Notes: generated from the sequence alone by a model not told the origin. 64,000 nucleotides of DNA from Coniferiporia sulphurascens (GCA_002794785.1 NBBA01000015.1:1-64000), one strand, 5' to 3'; counted from the first letter of the stretch, positions 21,314-35,806 are shown. Program-made: numbers and translations.

Positions 21314-22630
21314 TCAATTGAGAGTTTGCAGTTTCATCCACTCGGTGTCGTTCGCATTAAAATTCACCCCCTTTTTCCGCCACCACTCCCTTGCCGCCTC
21401 TCCCCCACCAATTGCATCCTCCAACGCTTCCTCGATGTCGCATATCCGGTACTGTGCTGGTAGCCCGCTGTGGTCCCACCATTCGAGCACCTCTGGACGG
21501 TTGTGCCTCGTCGCGAGCGTCAGTGCATCCTGATCAAAGATCACCTGAAGGCCACTCTCCAACCACCACTGTAGCACATCGACTTTGCCGTGCATTGATG
21601 CGTGATGCAGTGCCTGTCGATCGTATTTGAACTCAAGTGTAGAGTGCAGCCACCAGGAGAGCACATCAACATGGCCTGCACTGCTTGCCATATCCATCAC
21701 CCGCCCAATCTTTAATGGCAACCCCGAGCGCTTCCACCACTCTAAGATATGCACGTGATTCTTCGCGCTTGCAAATTCGAGTGCAGCCTCCGAGTACTCG
21801 AGCGGGATTTTCGACGCAACCCACCAGTCGAGAGAGGCACGCTCACCGTTGCGACACGCGCCGTCAATGGCCTCCGAGACAGAGGATGGTTTTGGACGCG
21901 GTAGGATCTGAGAGTCGACTACGTGCTTCCACCAGGTCAAAACACACGTTCTTCCATGCTGGGACGCGACGATCGGGATTATGTCATTTCTGAACCAGCT
22001 TGTGAAGTGCGTGCGGTACGCGTGGAGGAGGCCATCCAGGACGTGTACGTAACCGAAGCGAACGGTTAATGTCGCACCGAGTTTAGTGGGTGGGTTGCGC
22101 ACGGGGTCGGTGGAGCGAATAAGCGGCACGAAGCCGGGAAGCATGGCCTCGTCCGTGCTCGACGCACGATTCCACTCGACAGGGCGGGGCAGCGACGTCG
22201 GCATCCCTACGGCCTTGCAGAGCTCCCAGTCGCCCAGAGTATCCAAAATCTCTGCGAGGACCTCGATTGGCAAATCGGGGAGTCTCGGCTGCTGCCTCGT
22301 GCGTATGTTGCTGTTCAGTGGTGAAGGAGAAAGAGAGGCAGACTTTGCATTTTGTGAGCCCGGGCTCGATATGCCCTCCAGCCCATGGGGTGTCCTGTAC
22401 ATCTGTATATCAAAGTGTGCGAGACGAGAGACAAGCTCGGCGTCGGAACCGAAGGTGGGCAGTGAACGCATTGTCAGAAAGAGAACGAGGTGGTCGTGGG
22501 TGAGACGACTGTACGCGTCGATGACGGTGTTGAGACACGGGTCGTCATATTTTGGAGACGAACATGGCATTAGATGCAATTTCGAGAGGTGCGAGAGTGA
22601 TTGAGCAACGGTGCTTGTCGTTACCGCCAT
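21314..22630 (-). CDS. SAP/F-box-like protein with Trp-rich ankyrin-like repeats
   Basis: This single-exon gene encodes 438 aa. Residues about 40-75 (YSRLTHDHLVLFLTMRSLPTFGSDAELVSRL) resemble a SAP-type helix-extended-helix. About 118-135 (RLPDLPIEVLAEILDTLGDW) resembles an F-box start. The C-terminal half is a run of about 30-residue units of the form A..FAS..NHVHILEWWKRSGLPL, ASSAGHVDVLSWWLHSTLEF and ASMHGKVDVLQWWLESGL. These are ankyrin-like repeats with a conserved Trp-Trp pair, common in large families in agaricomycetes. Such proteins are often taken as SCF substrate receptors, but that is inference here. The ATG at 22630 is the first in frame. The gene is intact. Confidence 0.7.
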   Translation of the reverse strand: MAVTTSTVAQSLSHLSKLHLMPCSSPKYDDPCLNTVIDAYSRLTHDHLVLFLTMRSLPTFGSDAELVSRLAHFDIQMYRTPHGLEGISSPGSQNAKSASLSPSPLNSNIRTRQQPRLPDLPIEVLAEILDTLGDWELCKAVGMPTSLPRPVEWNRASSTDEAMLPGFVPLIRSTDPVRNPPTKLGATLTVRFGYVHVLDGLLHAYRTHFTSWFRNDIIPIVASQHGRTCVLTWWKHVVDSQILPRPKPSSVSEAIDGACRNGERASLDWWVASKIPLEYSEAALEFASAKNHVHILEWWKRSGLPLKIGRVMDMASSAGHVDVLSWWLHSTLEFKYDRQALHHASMHGKVDVLQWWLESGLQVIFDQDALTLATRHNRPEVLEWWDHSGLPAQYRICDIEEALEDAIGGGEAAREWWRKKGVNFNANDTEWMKLQTLN

Positions 22631-24422
22631 CGAGGTCGGGGGCAAGGAGGCAGCCTCGGACTCGGAACGGAAGCAAGCACCTGGAGCCGAGGTGGCGTGG
22701 TAAGTTGAGCTACTGCTTTAGGACGGCCCGCTTCATACTTGGGCCAACTCTGCTCGTGGTCTGCAGCTTGCCAGCATCTACTGCAGCGACAGCATCATTT
22801 CTAAAGTCAGAGGTCAGGAAAACCCACTATGCGCCTACCTAGTATGACGCCATGCCATCCAAGCTTATGTAAATCCATTGACCCCCTTTCAGTTGTCTTC
22901 CCCGGTTGCCGCATCCTATGGTGATTCCTGTCGCACGCTTATAAACCTTACGGCGGCTGGTGCTTTCGGTCGCGGTGGCCTATCCTGGCGAGGAAATTTG
23001 AATACACCTCGTGTCTTAATATCCGAGTCGCCTGGGCGAAGCTTAGTTGCCGGTAGTTTTTACTTGGTGCTCACAGAGCTGGCGGCAACGTCAATAATGA
23101 AATGGCCCACTGCTCGGCTTCTTCGTGCTGCTTGTCGTACTCGCTGAAATTCTGAAAATTTGAAGATGATTTCTACAAACTTGGACGAGGGATGTGTGTA
23201 TATTTTTAATAAGGTTCATCTACAGAAGGCATCGGGCACAATATTAAATCGCGAGGCTATCTGATCCAATATCTTGTGCTACCGTTCGGAATGAAGAGAG
23301 ATCGTTTACTGAAGACCAGCACAAGCATTTTCGCAAGGAAAATCTGTATTCAGGGGATTGGAGGACAAATTGGCAGCCAGGGTGTAAACAAGTAACGTAC
23401 GGGATAGTTCAGACGGAATTATCTTACTAAGAAGAACACCTCTTTTTAATATAGTGCCAGCTTGTGACGCGACGCGAAGCTCAATATAATGAAGAATATC
23501 GCTTAATGAAGGCGTCATTATTGTTGCGTGCAAAAGATAAATTGTTGAGAAAAAATCGTATACACAGAAGATCCTTGTTGATCTCTTGTATACCGTATGC
23601 AGGTTGAAACCCATGTATGAGAGCGAACCAACAGCTTTTTGGACCGTTTAGACTTGTATAAGTAGGTGCCCCACCAAGTGCTTCGGCGCAGAACTTCCGG
23701 GGTTGATAATGTATTTTCTGAAGCCAGTCACCACGAGACTTTACACGCCTTATAGCCGCAAGTAAACGAGTCGCCCCTCTCGAATAGCATTTCGGAAGGG
23801 CAGCTAAGACAGCGCGAACCTTACTTGCTCGATCTTCCGGGAACGCTACTTATGTGAAAGTATGATCCGTTTTCCGTGGTTCGTGTCAAGACGAATCCAG
23901 TCGTACCGATTTTCCACGAACCACAGAGTCGCATCGCGATTTCCTCCCTATGCAATATGCTGAGAGTTGCTAAGCCGCCTCGCACTTTCAAAGAAAAAGG
24001 ATAATACAGGTACGAGGATTGTATTTGAAGGAGTTATAGTTGTCCTTTTGTACGTCGCCAGCCACCACGGGAGTCTGGTATTCTGCGATTCGCATGCTAC
24101 GCCAGCTCTGCCTTTCGTATGGCGGGCCGCAAAGCTCTGCTCAAGGCTCACGAGACAGTGCGTCATTCCGGGTAAAGGTAATGATTGACGCTGGGCCTCT
24201 TCGATTTAGCGACGGTCCGCTCGGCTGCACGAATTAACAACTGACGCTTTTCACTTGAGATGCCGCATTTCAGCGTCTAGCATCGCTTGTTCGGCCCATG
24301 ATTACTTCAATAAATGATTTATAGTTCTTGTCCGTGTCCGAGGCCATCTTAGATTCGTAGGGCAACAGCGCAACAGCAACGTTCATCTCACGGAGTTGAT
24401 CTGAGGTTTTTGTACCTTGGAC
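22631..24422. other. Intergenic, no gene recognised
   Basis: About 1.8 kb. Its longest frame (102 codons, minus strand, 23306-23614) has no recognisable domain. The right part is the upstream region of the GH43 gene. Confidence 0.5.
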
Positions 24423-24442
24423 CACGTGATTTAAATCACGTG
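24423..24442. promoter_or_regulatory. Perfect 20-bp palindrome with two E-boxes
   Basis: CACGTGATTTAAATCACGTG is a perfect palindrome holding two CACGTG E-boxes spaced by ATTTAAAT. It lies 152 bp upstream of the GH43 start codon and about 90 bp upstream of a TATA box. CACGTG is the classical bHLH or bZIP core, so a dimeric activator or repressor site for the hydrolase is a reasonable inference. Confidence 0.75.
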
Positions 24443-24530
24443 TACATGGGATGGCGCGGCCCGCCTTCGCGTCGTCGGTACCGCGCACATGCTCACCTCT
24501 CGTGATCCTCTTTACCCTCACTTCGCGCCA

Positions 24531-27060
<2,530 letters not shown>

Positions 27061-27597
27061 AGCAACACTGAATAAAATAAACGGAAAGGTTAAGGTGTTA
27101 ATTTAATTGAATACATATTAATGCAATAGGAATCTTGTTTTCGAATTGCGTGCAGAGGACTGGACACGGTCAACTGACGTAGCATACGAAACGGGTGCAT
27201 CATATGAAATACGGGTGGGTGGGGTGACAAGGGCACGGACACGGACCAAAGGCGGAGTAGCCTAAACCCGGTCAATCGCGCTTGCCTGTCACCTTAAGTA
27301 ATGAATAAAGTACCTCAGACCTACCTTTATGAAAGGACTCTTATCTGTACTTTAATATCACTCGTTCACTTTCTTCACACCCTTCTTTTATTAATATATG
27401 ATGTACATGACTGAGCGATTTGGCACTGAGCCTGTTTTCACTTACAACGGGATATAATTACAGCGACGAAAGATTCAAGTTGAACACGCCAGATTAATCT
27501 TCAGCTATCTCGTCCCGACGACGCTCTGGTATCTGCATTATTAAATTATTTTCACGGTGAGATACTAAAGTAAACACTCTGAATTCAACCCTCACCT
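27061..27597. other. Convergent 3' intergenic region, GH43 / NLR
   Basis: AT-rich spacer between two convergent stops, with the GH43 polyadenylation-type AATAAA at its left end. Nothing else was recognised. Confidence 0.6.
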
Positions 27598-30500
27598 TTA
27601 GTGATCACCAATGGTCTCTCCCTGAGGCTTGACAATATTGACCCAGGACGTGCCACTATAATGAAGCACTTCCTTCCACTTGATATAGATGGGACAATTA
27701 ACAGCATCTTTTGGAAGGCATAACTTGCACATATCAGAGGCCCTAACCCAGTGCTCACTTGGCACCCAAAATAAGAGTGTACCATCAGAATTTCTAATCC
27801 AGCCATCACTTCCAATTGTCTTTGGTTGCCTCATTTCTGTCTGGTCCTGAGTAGAAAATGACTCTACATTCCAGGTCCTCAGGGTATTTTCAGTGGAGCC
27901 AGATACAACATGCCTTCCATCATCACTGGAGTAAGCAACAGAAGCCACAGCACTTGGTCCTGTGAGGGAAGATCCTACACCATTTTCATTCTGTGCATAC
28001 CAGACCCTCAAGGTGCTGTCCAAGGAGCCAGAACCAATATGTCCTGCATCAGAAGAGTAGGAAACAGACATGACACCACTTGAATGGCCTGAAAGAGGAT
28101 CTCCCACAGCATCTCCACTCTGTGCATTCCAAATCCTCAAGGTCTTGTCCCATGAGCCAGAGACAATATACCTCCCATCAGGAGAGTAGGCAACAGGCCA
28201 GACACTATTTGAATGGCCTGTGAGAGGATCTCCCACAACATCTCCAGTCTGTGCATTCCAAATCCTCAAGGTGTTGTCCCAAGAGCAAGACACAATATAT
28301 CTCCCATCAGGAGAGTAGGCAACAGACCAGACACTGCTCAAATGGCCTGTGAGAGGATCTCCCACAGCATCCCCAGTCTGTGCATTCCAGATCCTCAAGG
28401 TGTTGTCCCGTGAGCCAGACACAATATACCTCCCATCAGGAGAGTAGGCAACAGACATGACACTACTTGAATGGCCTGTGAGAGGATCTCCCACAACATC
28501 CCCAGTCTGTGCATTCCAGATCCTCAAGGTGTTGTCCCGTGAGCCAGACACAATATACCTCCCATCAGGAGAGTAGGCAACAGACATGACAGCACTTGAA
28601 TGGCCTGTGAGAGGATCTCCCACAGCATCCCCAGTCTGTGCATTCCAGATCCTCAAGGTGTTGTCCTGTGAGCCAGACACAATATACCTCCCATTGGGAG
28701 AGTAGGCAACAGAATTGACGCTATTTGAATGGCCTGTGAGAGGATCTCCCACAGCATCCCCAGTCTGTGCATTCCAGACCCTCAAGGTATTGTCCTCTGA
28801 GCCAGACACAATATATCTCCCATCAGGAGAGTAGGCAACAGACATGACAGCACTTGAATGGCCTGTGAGAGGATCTCCCACAGCATCCCCATTATGTGCA
28901 TCCCAGATCCTCAAACTGTTGTTGGAAGAGTTTGAAACAATGTGTTTTCCATTAGGGGAATAAGCTATGCAATGTACTTGGCTTCCTGCAGGAGCAGTCC
29001 ATAGTGCTGTTTTCCAGCTTTTGTTGTTTCCTGAGTCAATGAAGGACTGGACAGAATATGGCTTGCAGAGAATTTTGGTCACCAAGCTTTCTGTGGGTGC
29101 CCAGGACAATGCTGAAATATATAGATGTGGTGTGCTATTTGCAATTCCTGCATAATATGCAGAGACAAGTCTGTACAAGTCCTTGCAGACCCCAACAGTT
29201 TTGTTGGAATGCTAACAAGCCTGTATTAAACTTTATTCATGACTATTGTAGGAAAATACATACCTCATGGCTCTCACAAAAAGTTTTTAGAATTTCAATG
29301 CCTGCTTTCAGTTCTTTCATGAGGCTCAAACACTCCAGCCAATATATTGCCCTTATATTATGGAGGAAGCTATACAGCATATCCTGCACTTCCCGTCCAT
29401 CAATTCTTAGACCAGAGCTTTGGATGTGATTTTTCCAATACAGACAACTGTACTGAAGATGCTGTGGAATATACTTCTTAACTCTGTCCTGAAGATCCAG
29501 AACATCATCATTGAAGACATATGAAGACTCCAAGTTACATACATTGAACCTGAGCTTAAATATCATGATTTTCAGACACCTTGTAGCCATAATAGAGTCC
29601 AGTGTGGAAGGTTCGGTCCAGTATTCTTGGGACCGTGATTGATTGCCAATATAATCAAGGAAGGAGGGATGGCAAACACGTATAATATCACCCTGTGATT
29701 CATCTCTGTATAAAACAGATTGCAAGCTGTCTATGGTGCTCTTAAGACCCTCAATATTGACACCTTCATCCACACCAGTTATAAAATGTATCAAGGCATC
29801 CTGTGGGAGTGGTCTGTTTTTGGCAGTGCAAAATAGGACACCAAGTACTGCCTTCACTATCCGGAGATTATCTGGCCCAACAGATGCACTCTTAACAACA
29901 GTAGTATATATCCAATCTAACTCAGCCTCCTGAGCATTTGCCAATGTGGATGATAGAAGGCTTTTAATCGCTCCATCTTTCATGTGCTGCATACCGATAA
30001 ATTTGAAGACAGTGCTAGTCCAAATAAATAGACCGAACGCTTTCTCAGCAAAGGCCGAAGCCTGCTCATCTGTGATTTTGACATTGTATTTTTTGGCACA
30101 GTATGTTGTGTATTCCAATATATCCCCACGTACCAGCTCACCGCCTAACGAGCTGATGTTAAAGCATTTGCACATGACTCCACTCTCAAAAAACACATCC
30201 TGAAACTCCGGAAGAGTTCTGCTGGTGACAAAGACCTTGAGCCACGGAACAACTCCAGCAAGTTCCACAAGCAGGCTGGCCAGCTCACGCCGGGACTCCA
30301 CTGAATCTCCACATTCATCAAGAGCATCAACCACAACAACCAGTGGCTTTGGCGGCGATGTATTTGTCGGGTTGAGAGATAAAGAGGTCAAAGGTTGCCT
30401 AATTAACAGTTTAAGCTGCCGCCGGATTCCCTGGGTCAGCCCGAGTTCCCCTCGCCCTTCAATGTGGACAACAAAAGTGCACGATAATCTTGGTGCCACT

Positions 30501-32195
30501 TGGAAAAATGATACGCAAGCGTAGGAATGACATTCTTCGGCACACGACAATCTGGGTCGTCCCTCTTGCAGAAGAAGCATGCCGGAAGCCGTCGCTGCTG
30601 CCCCAACAAGTGGGCAACCGAATTTGCGATCGAGCTCTTCCCAGATCCCGCCACACCATGTAACCAGAAAACCTTCGAGTCAGACTCAGATCCGGCCCAC
30701 TCTGCGATTTGCTCAAGGACCACCGTCCTCGTCCCCACAAGACAACACCTCTCCTCGTCATAGTACGCTTGTTTCGCCGTGTAAAGCTGTCGAAGCTCTG
30801 TATCTCCCGTACGTATACCTACAAGAAGGTTAACAAAACGAAGGCACAATTTGATTTTCAATCACCTGCTTCGATAGCGGACTTCCAGGTCTCCACCTTG
30901 ATGCACCAATCGTAGCTATCTTTCAGTCTCTTGAATTCATTTTTTGACGAGTTTACTTCCTCTTGATGGGAAGAAAGTAAATCCCCTACGAAATTGGTTA
31001 GCATGCGTATCCATATAGGCAATATGTCTCTAAGCTCTGACCCAGAAAGCCCTCAGAAGAGTATGTTATAATGAACGTCGATATCTTATTAAACAACTCT
31101 AACATCTCCTTGATAGTTCGCTTCGTCCCGTCGTCTGTGATGATACTAGATGGAATATCCTTGACAAATGGCAGGAACGACGCTAGATCCTTCATGAGCT
31201 CGGTAGCTGAATCGTGACATTCTCCTTGCTGATTGATTTTCTGTGGCATGTATTAGAATGCCCCTTTTATAGTGCTATGTTAAACCTTACATCATACAGA
31301 ACTTCGATGACCGTCATAGCAGCTTTAGCCGCGGGTGCACCTAATAATTCCAAGCGTCAGAGATGCATACGCGGATTTTGATGCGGACTCACGTCAGATA
31401 CAAGATCGGTAAATTTCATGACGACATCGATGGCAATCTTACACTTTCCAAGGGATTCGCGAATAACCTTCTTCTTGGCAAGCGCACTCTCCGCTTCCTT
31501 CAATTTGAGCTCGGTGAAATTATCGGCCTTCACATGGTCGGCTTAATTATTTACGACTTTATATTTCTTTATGTACTCACCGGCGACACCGGTTCACATG
31601 TGAACTTCACCAATGCCTTGTCGTCATTGTCTGTAGCAAATGAAGAATGAGCAATTGAGTCTGGGTAAGCCTCGATATACACACCAGGAGCGGAGAACGG
31701 ATCTCCTCCAGCGATGTCCGTGGATGCAACATTAAATATCGCAAAGACGCTCTTGTATTTTAATGTGTGAACCACCCGGACGGTGAGCGTGAGGTTCGCA
31801 GGTACGAGAATGTGTCTGAAGGTGTCACGGCGCATGACCAAATCATTTTCCGCATGAGCATTCGGCTTACTTACAGATTGTTTTCAAACCGCCACAAAAC
31901 CACTTCCTTTTTCCCAAATCGGGGAGATTTGTAGACTTCCCCTTCAACCTCGAGATTGACGAATATTGGATGACGAGGGCGATTCCCTTTGAAGTCGATT
32001 TCGATTTCTTCGAGTAGTCCAGAGTCAATTTACTTCTTTCCAATACTGAGCAATGTCGAGATCACCTTTAATGCGCAGAAACCTGCAAGTCGGGTAGATG
32101 CAATCAGCTTGGTTTTAAAGCGGGTACTGAAGCGGACCACTTGTCAACTCAACTCACTGTTGATTAGAACCAGAGGAGACTTCGGGCTGAGACAT
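27598..32195 (-). CDS. NACHT-WD40 NLR-like STAND protein, three frame breaks
   Basis: This fungal NLR-type signalling ATPase has about 1,384 aa if its breaks are ignored. Relatives such as HET-E act in non-self recognition. Exons (minus): 32195-32158, 32082-31875, 31815-31581, 31527-31393, 31340-31291, 31240-31042, 30985-30866, 30818-29264 and 29211-27598. The N-terminus (about 1-160) looks like a beta-rich C2-like domain (HPIFVNLEVEGEVYKSPRFG). A helical linker follows. The NACHT has Walker A GVAGSGKS (about 383-390) and Walker B LVVVVDALDEC (about 488-498). The C-terminus has nine WD repeats of 43 aa, seven nearly identical. Frame breaks: one extra base near 32027-32031, one missing near 31329-31335 (exon 5 is 50 nt and should be 51), and one missing in the C4 run at 30448-30451 between Walker A and B. 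It is either a decaying NLR or a poorly corrected sequence. Confidence 0.85.
27860..28970 (-). repeat. Near-identical 129-bp WD40-repeat array
   Basis: Each unit encodes the pattern VAYSPDGRYIVSGS.DNTL then RIWNAQTGD.VGDPLTGHSS. Units 2-7 differ almost only at two places: the residue before DNT (E, Q, R, R, W, W) and the four residues after TGH (SNSVN, SSAVM, SSSVM, LSSVW, SNSVW and so on). The outer units are more diverged. Such DNA-level identity points to recent unit exchange. Confidence 0.9.
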
Positions 32196-32451
32196 GTTTG
32201 CTTAAAGCGATGGACTGCTTATTTGCAACTTGGACAAGACGACGATGGTGGACGAGAGCAAGTTGTGAGCGACGATCACCATCGATAGCGCCTCGCGACA
32301 TTGGACCAAACGGCGTGATGCTATTTTCGATACTGACCTTAGGCCTAAGTAAGTCCGACAACTCCAAATAAGGTCCAAAGTTTATTGTCACAAACCCAAC
32401 ACAGCCTTTTTAAGTCGGGCTTGCCACGACTTGGGTTTCCAAATTCCAGTA

Positions 32452-32654
32452 CAGTCGAACCTCCCATAATGGAAGCCTGATTTTCTTGAAAAAACTCAAC
32501 TAGAAATTAAAGGCTTCGTCTGAGATCTGATGGGGACTTTCTTTTGTGTAGACATATATTTACTTATGAATGGAGTTGCACATTTACTGTCCGAAAGATA
32601 TGGGGATACTTCAGGAAAATGTTTAGATTTTATCCGTTATGGGAGGTTCGACTG
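32452..32654. mobile_element. 203-bp MITE, pogo-like
   Basis: 22-bp terminal inverted repeats beginning CAGTCGAACCTCCCATAA have one mismatch and are flanked by TA on both sides (32450-32451 and 32655-32656). The element is short, AT-rich and non-coding. The TIR resembles pogo/Fot1-type ends as I remember them. It sits about 260 bp upstream of the NLR start codon. Confidence 0.9.
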
Positions 32655-34559
32655 TACCTACGAGCTTTTGCTAGGTGAATATCATACCCTACCATGACGT
32701 GGCCAATCTCAAACTGCCATTGCGTATGCTACACAAACCAGACCATGGCTAGACTCTGGCGTTATGTCTATTCAATTGCTCCACAAAATGACAACCCTGC
32801 ATAGCCCAAGCTTTATTTCAGAGATTTGTTGGACCCATCCCGTCTCGACTAGGTCACTAGGTTACACGATAGATTCCAAGTCGGGTTAGTTGGAAATATC
32901 TAACCTCGGAGAGAAGAGCATGGTAACGAAAGAAGTGTAATAGGAAACGATTACAGGTTCTGTCAGAAGATATTGTAGAAAAGTGCGGTGCGGAGAGTCA
33001 AAGCGGTGATTCGCCATTATTACGGTACGTGCACGTGTATCTGACTACATCGTCCCGGACGTGTATCCTACGCCAAGCGAGCGCAGGGCTCATCGACGTG
33101 GTAAGGCAAGGGTGACTGTTCGTGCGCAGGAATTGCAGACGGTGACCTCCGCATTCCGCTTCGGAACTAACGCCGGTACTAGATTTTCCGTTATATCACC
33201 CTGAATAATCAGCCAAAATGGCGTTTCTCCGGACTGGACACAAAAAAGTGATATTACAGTGGAAAGTGAAAGCAGGACAGGACGGACAGGTTCGGCGGGA
33301 TCCGGGCGTGGACGGTGCAATGATACCGTCCAAAACCTAACACCGAAGCTACAAAAGCCAAGCGACACATGCATGCAAGAGTTCGGCGCACGTTTATGTT
33401 CAAGGACGAAATGGTACGTTCGTAGAACGCGGTTGAGCATCCTCTTGCCTTTTGAGGTGCACATCGATTGTCTTGAGTGCTTGCATGCCATCCGCCCGGA
33501 TTTTCGACAATCTCGTAGTCGCATCTTCTGAATATTCGTCGAAAATATCACTGATGACTGCCGTACAGAATGGAAAAACCCATGCGCAAAGTTACCCTGA
33601 ATATTTAAAGGCCAAATTACGCATTTAGCGACATATTAGAGGACGCAAATGAGCTTGGAAAAGGAGCCGGATGTCATTCTGCCTGCTAACCTGATCGTAA
33701 CGCCTCCCCCAAACCATCGCATCGTGTTTTGTCTTTCATGTTACCACATAAGATGACACCGGCGTAGACATCCATTCAGTGGATTCTTTGAAGCGATCGG
33801 ACCATGCTGCCCTCGAAGGGACAAACTACTTGACCTTGTGATGCGCGGAAGTCACATGCGTCGATTTACTTGTCGCATCGCCGTGTCTGCATACAACTAG
33901 GTCCGTACGTTCGGAGGCGGTTTAGCGCGCGCGAGACGCTCACCAGAGCACCGGGAACAGGAGACCGTCGAAGGAGGAGCAGAGCTTTGTGAGTATGCTT
34001 TCTTAGGTGATAATCAAGGTCGACATGCACCTGCGGAATAAGAAAGAAGACGTGTAGCCAGCCTAAATATATGAGAGCATTTTTAGGTGGGAGAGCACGT
34101 ACATGCCGTGGGTCGTGTATGAAGGTGCGCTGCTCAGAATCTGCTAAGGCTTACGTCCTTCCTGCATGTCTTGTCAATAAGGTCGAAAGACACTGGTATC
34201 CGGTCGTCACGATGTTAGATGAGTGTCGACCATCTGAGAATACCCGGGCTGTTAGAATCAAACAGACACGCGAGAAGTGTGCAAAGGGCCAAATGCGATC
34301 AATAAAATCGATGTAGCATTTCCGCGCGTCAGTGGCGCTTTAACAAAGACCAAAGGAAGCAGAAAAGACGAGATTCAAGATATCACAAAAGGTATTATCA
34401 CGGTGCGGCACGGCCCTCGTATGCGGGCACTTGAAGCTACTTTCCTAGTAGGACCTCGTAAGAGACTTTGCGGGATCCTGCATATTCGCTTCTCTAGCAC
34501 GAGGATAGTAGACGGCAGCAATGGTATTCCTTTTCTACAAGAGTACACATTCCCTTCCC
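32655..34559. other. Intergenic, no gene recognised
   Basis: Only short frames occur (the longest is 153 codons on the minus strand at 33090-33551), none with a known domain or signal peptide. The right end approaches the first copy of the duplicated segment. Confidence 0.5.
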
Positions 34560-35745
34560 AGACTACAGTGGCAAATTGAGTTTCATCAGTAAGCAACTGG
34601 ACGAGAGAAAGAGATGCTTACCTATCTACGCGTCGCCCGATTCAGTTGCTAACCCTTGTCATTCCTGACGGCGTCGCCCTTCGTGATTGTTACCGCGAAA
34701 AAGTCAACAGGAGTCAGAGGCACGCCCATGATCAAAGTGCTTGCCAGGAAGCCAGACATGCGACCTGACGCCATTGGAAGATGGCCGTACATGGTTGAGA
34801 GGAATCTTTCACAATGCTTCTTTCCAAAGGTTGCGAACAACAACGATCGGACAAGGCGCTCACCAACGTGCATGGCGACGTGTCGGTTTGCGAAGGTCAT
34901 GGCAAGCGTACGACCGTCCGAAAACCGCAGCTCCTTCGTTCGGGACAGGCTTGGTAGATTATAATGAAAGAACCTTGAACTATGCGCACGGCTGGAACTC
35001 CACACTGGACTCCATAGCGTATCAAGAACTCAAAGGGTTCCCCAGAATAGAACCCGAGCCGACTGAGCTGTGTTCACGACGGACGACGTTTGTAGAGCTC
35101 GCCGGCATCCCGCCGATTGCGAGTCTGTTCCAGAGCGCGCCTATGGGCATATCGAGGAGGCTCTTTAGAACTCGTGCAGACCTCGCGAAAGATATTTCAC
35201 TAGGCGTAAAGAACGTCATGCCAGATCAAGCTTGCGCCATCATCTCAGGCTGCTTTCCATAATCCAGAGGTGTAAGCCTGAGGAAATTCCATCAGAGCAA
35301 AGTGGATCACGTTGTCAAGGACTAAAAGAAGCTGGGAGCACGGATGTTGCGAGAACGCAAAGTAGACCAAGCGCATCATCCTCACCTAAGATAACCGTGT
35401 ACGCTGCACTTCCAGAGTTGCCAAATCCAAGGTGTCTCAAAGACACGGACCTTGTCTGCCACGCTCCGACACGCCTCGACATTCCTCGCTGATATACGGC
35501 GAATTTCGCAGTGCGCGGAAAGCCATCCATTCGATTCGCTCAATGTTGAGTTTGGACTCGGAGGTCACCAGCAATGACAGCCATGAGTTGACGCGTGCCG
35601 AACCGATCACGTGCTTGTGAGAAGTTGCAACATAATCGAGCCGACCAACAATATTAATGGCTCGCCCTCAAACTGCGTTCTCGGAGTAAACGCAATTTAC
35701 TCGAACGAAGCCTGTGCCGAGTATTTCTGCGCCTGAAATGTGACA
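34560..35745. pseudogene. Decayed duplicated segment, copy 1, ending in a GH43 5' relic
   Basis: The segment shares ordered blocks with 37110-38165. Examples are CATCAGTAAG near the left end, GGCGTCGCC, the sequence around GGTAGA.TATAATGAAA, CAAGGACTAAAAGAAG, and CCATCCATT.GATTCG. The minus strand encodes broken frames (for example 34649-35005 and 35022-35219) that are homologous to frames in copy 2 but that I cannot assign to a family. The right end (about 35670-35745, plus strand) reads GTAAACGCAATTTACTCGAA, like the signal-peptide region of the GH43 gene at 24575 and of copy 2, and then ends in stops. Confidence 0.6.
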
Positions 35746-35806
35746 GCACGGATGACAGGAAGCCAGAAAGGTTGAAAAACTTGAATGTTTGATTAGAGAG
35801 CGCTGG

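Noticed and set aside
28213..28413. Plus-strand frames through the WD40 array
   Set aside because: They are antisense shadows of the 129-bp repeats.
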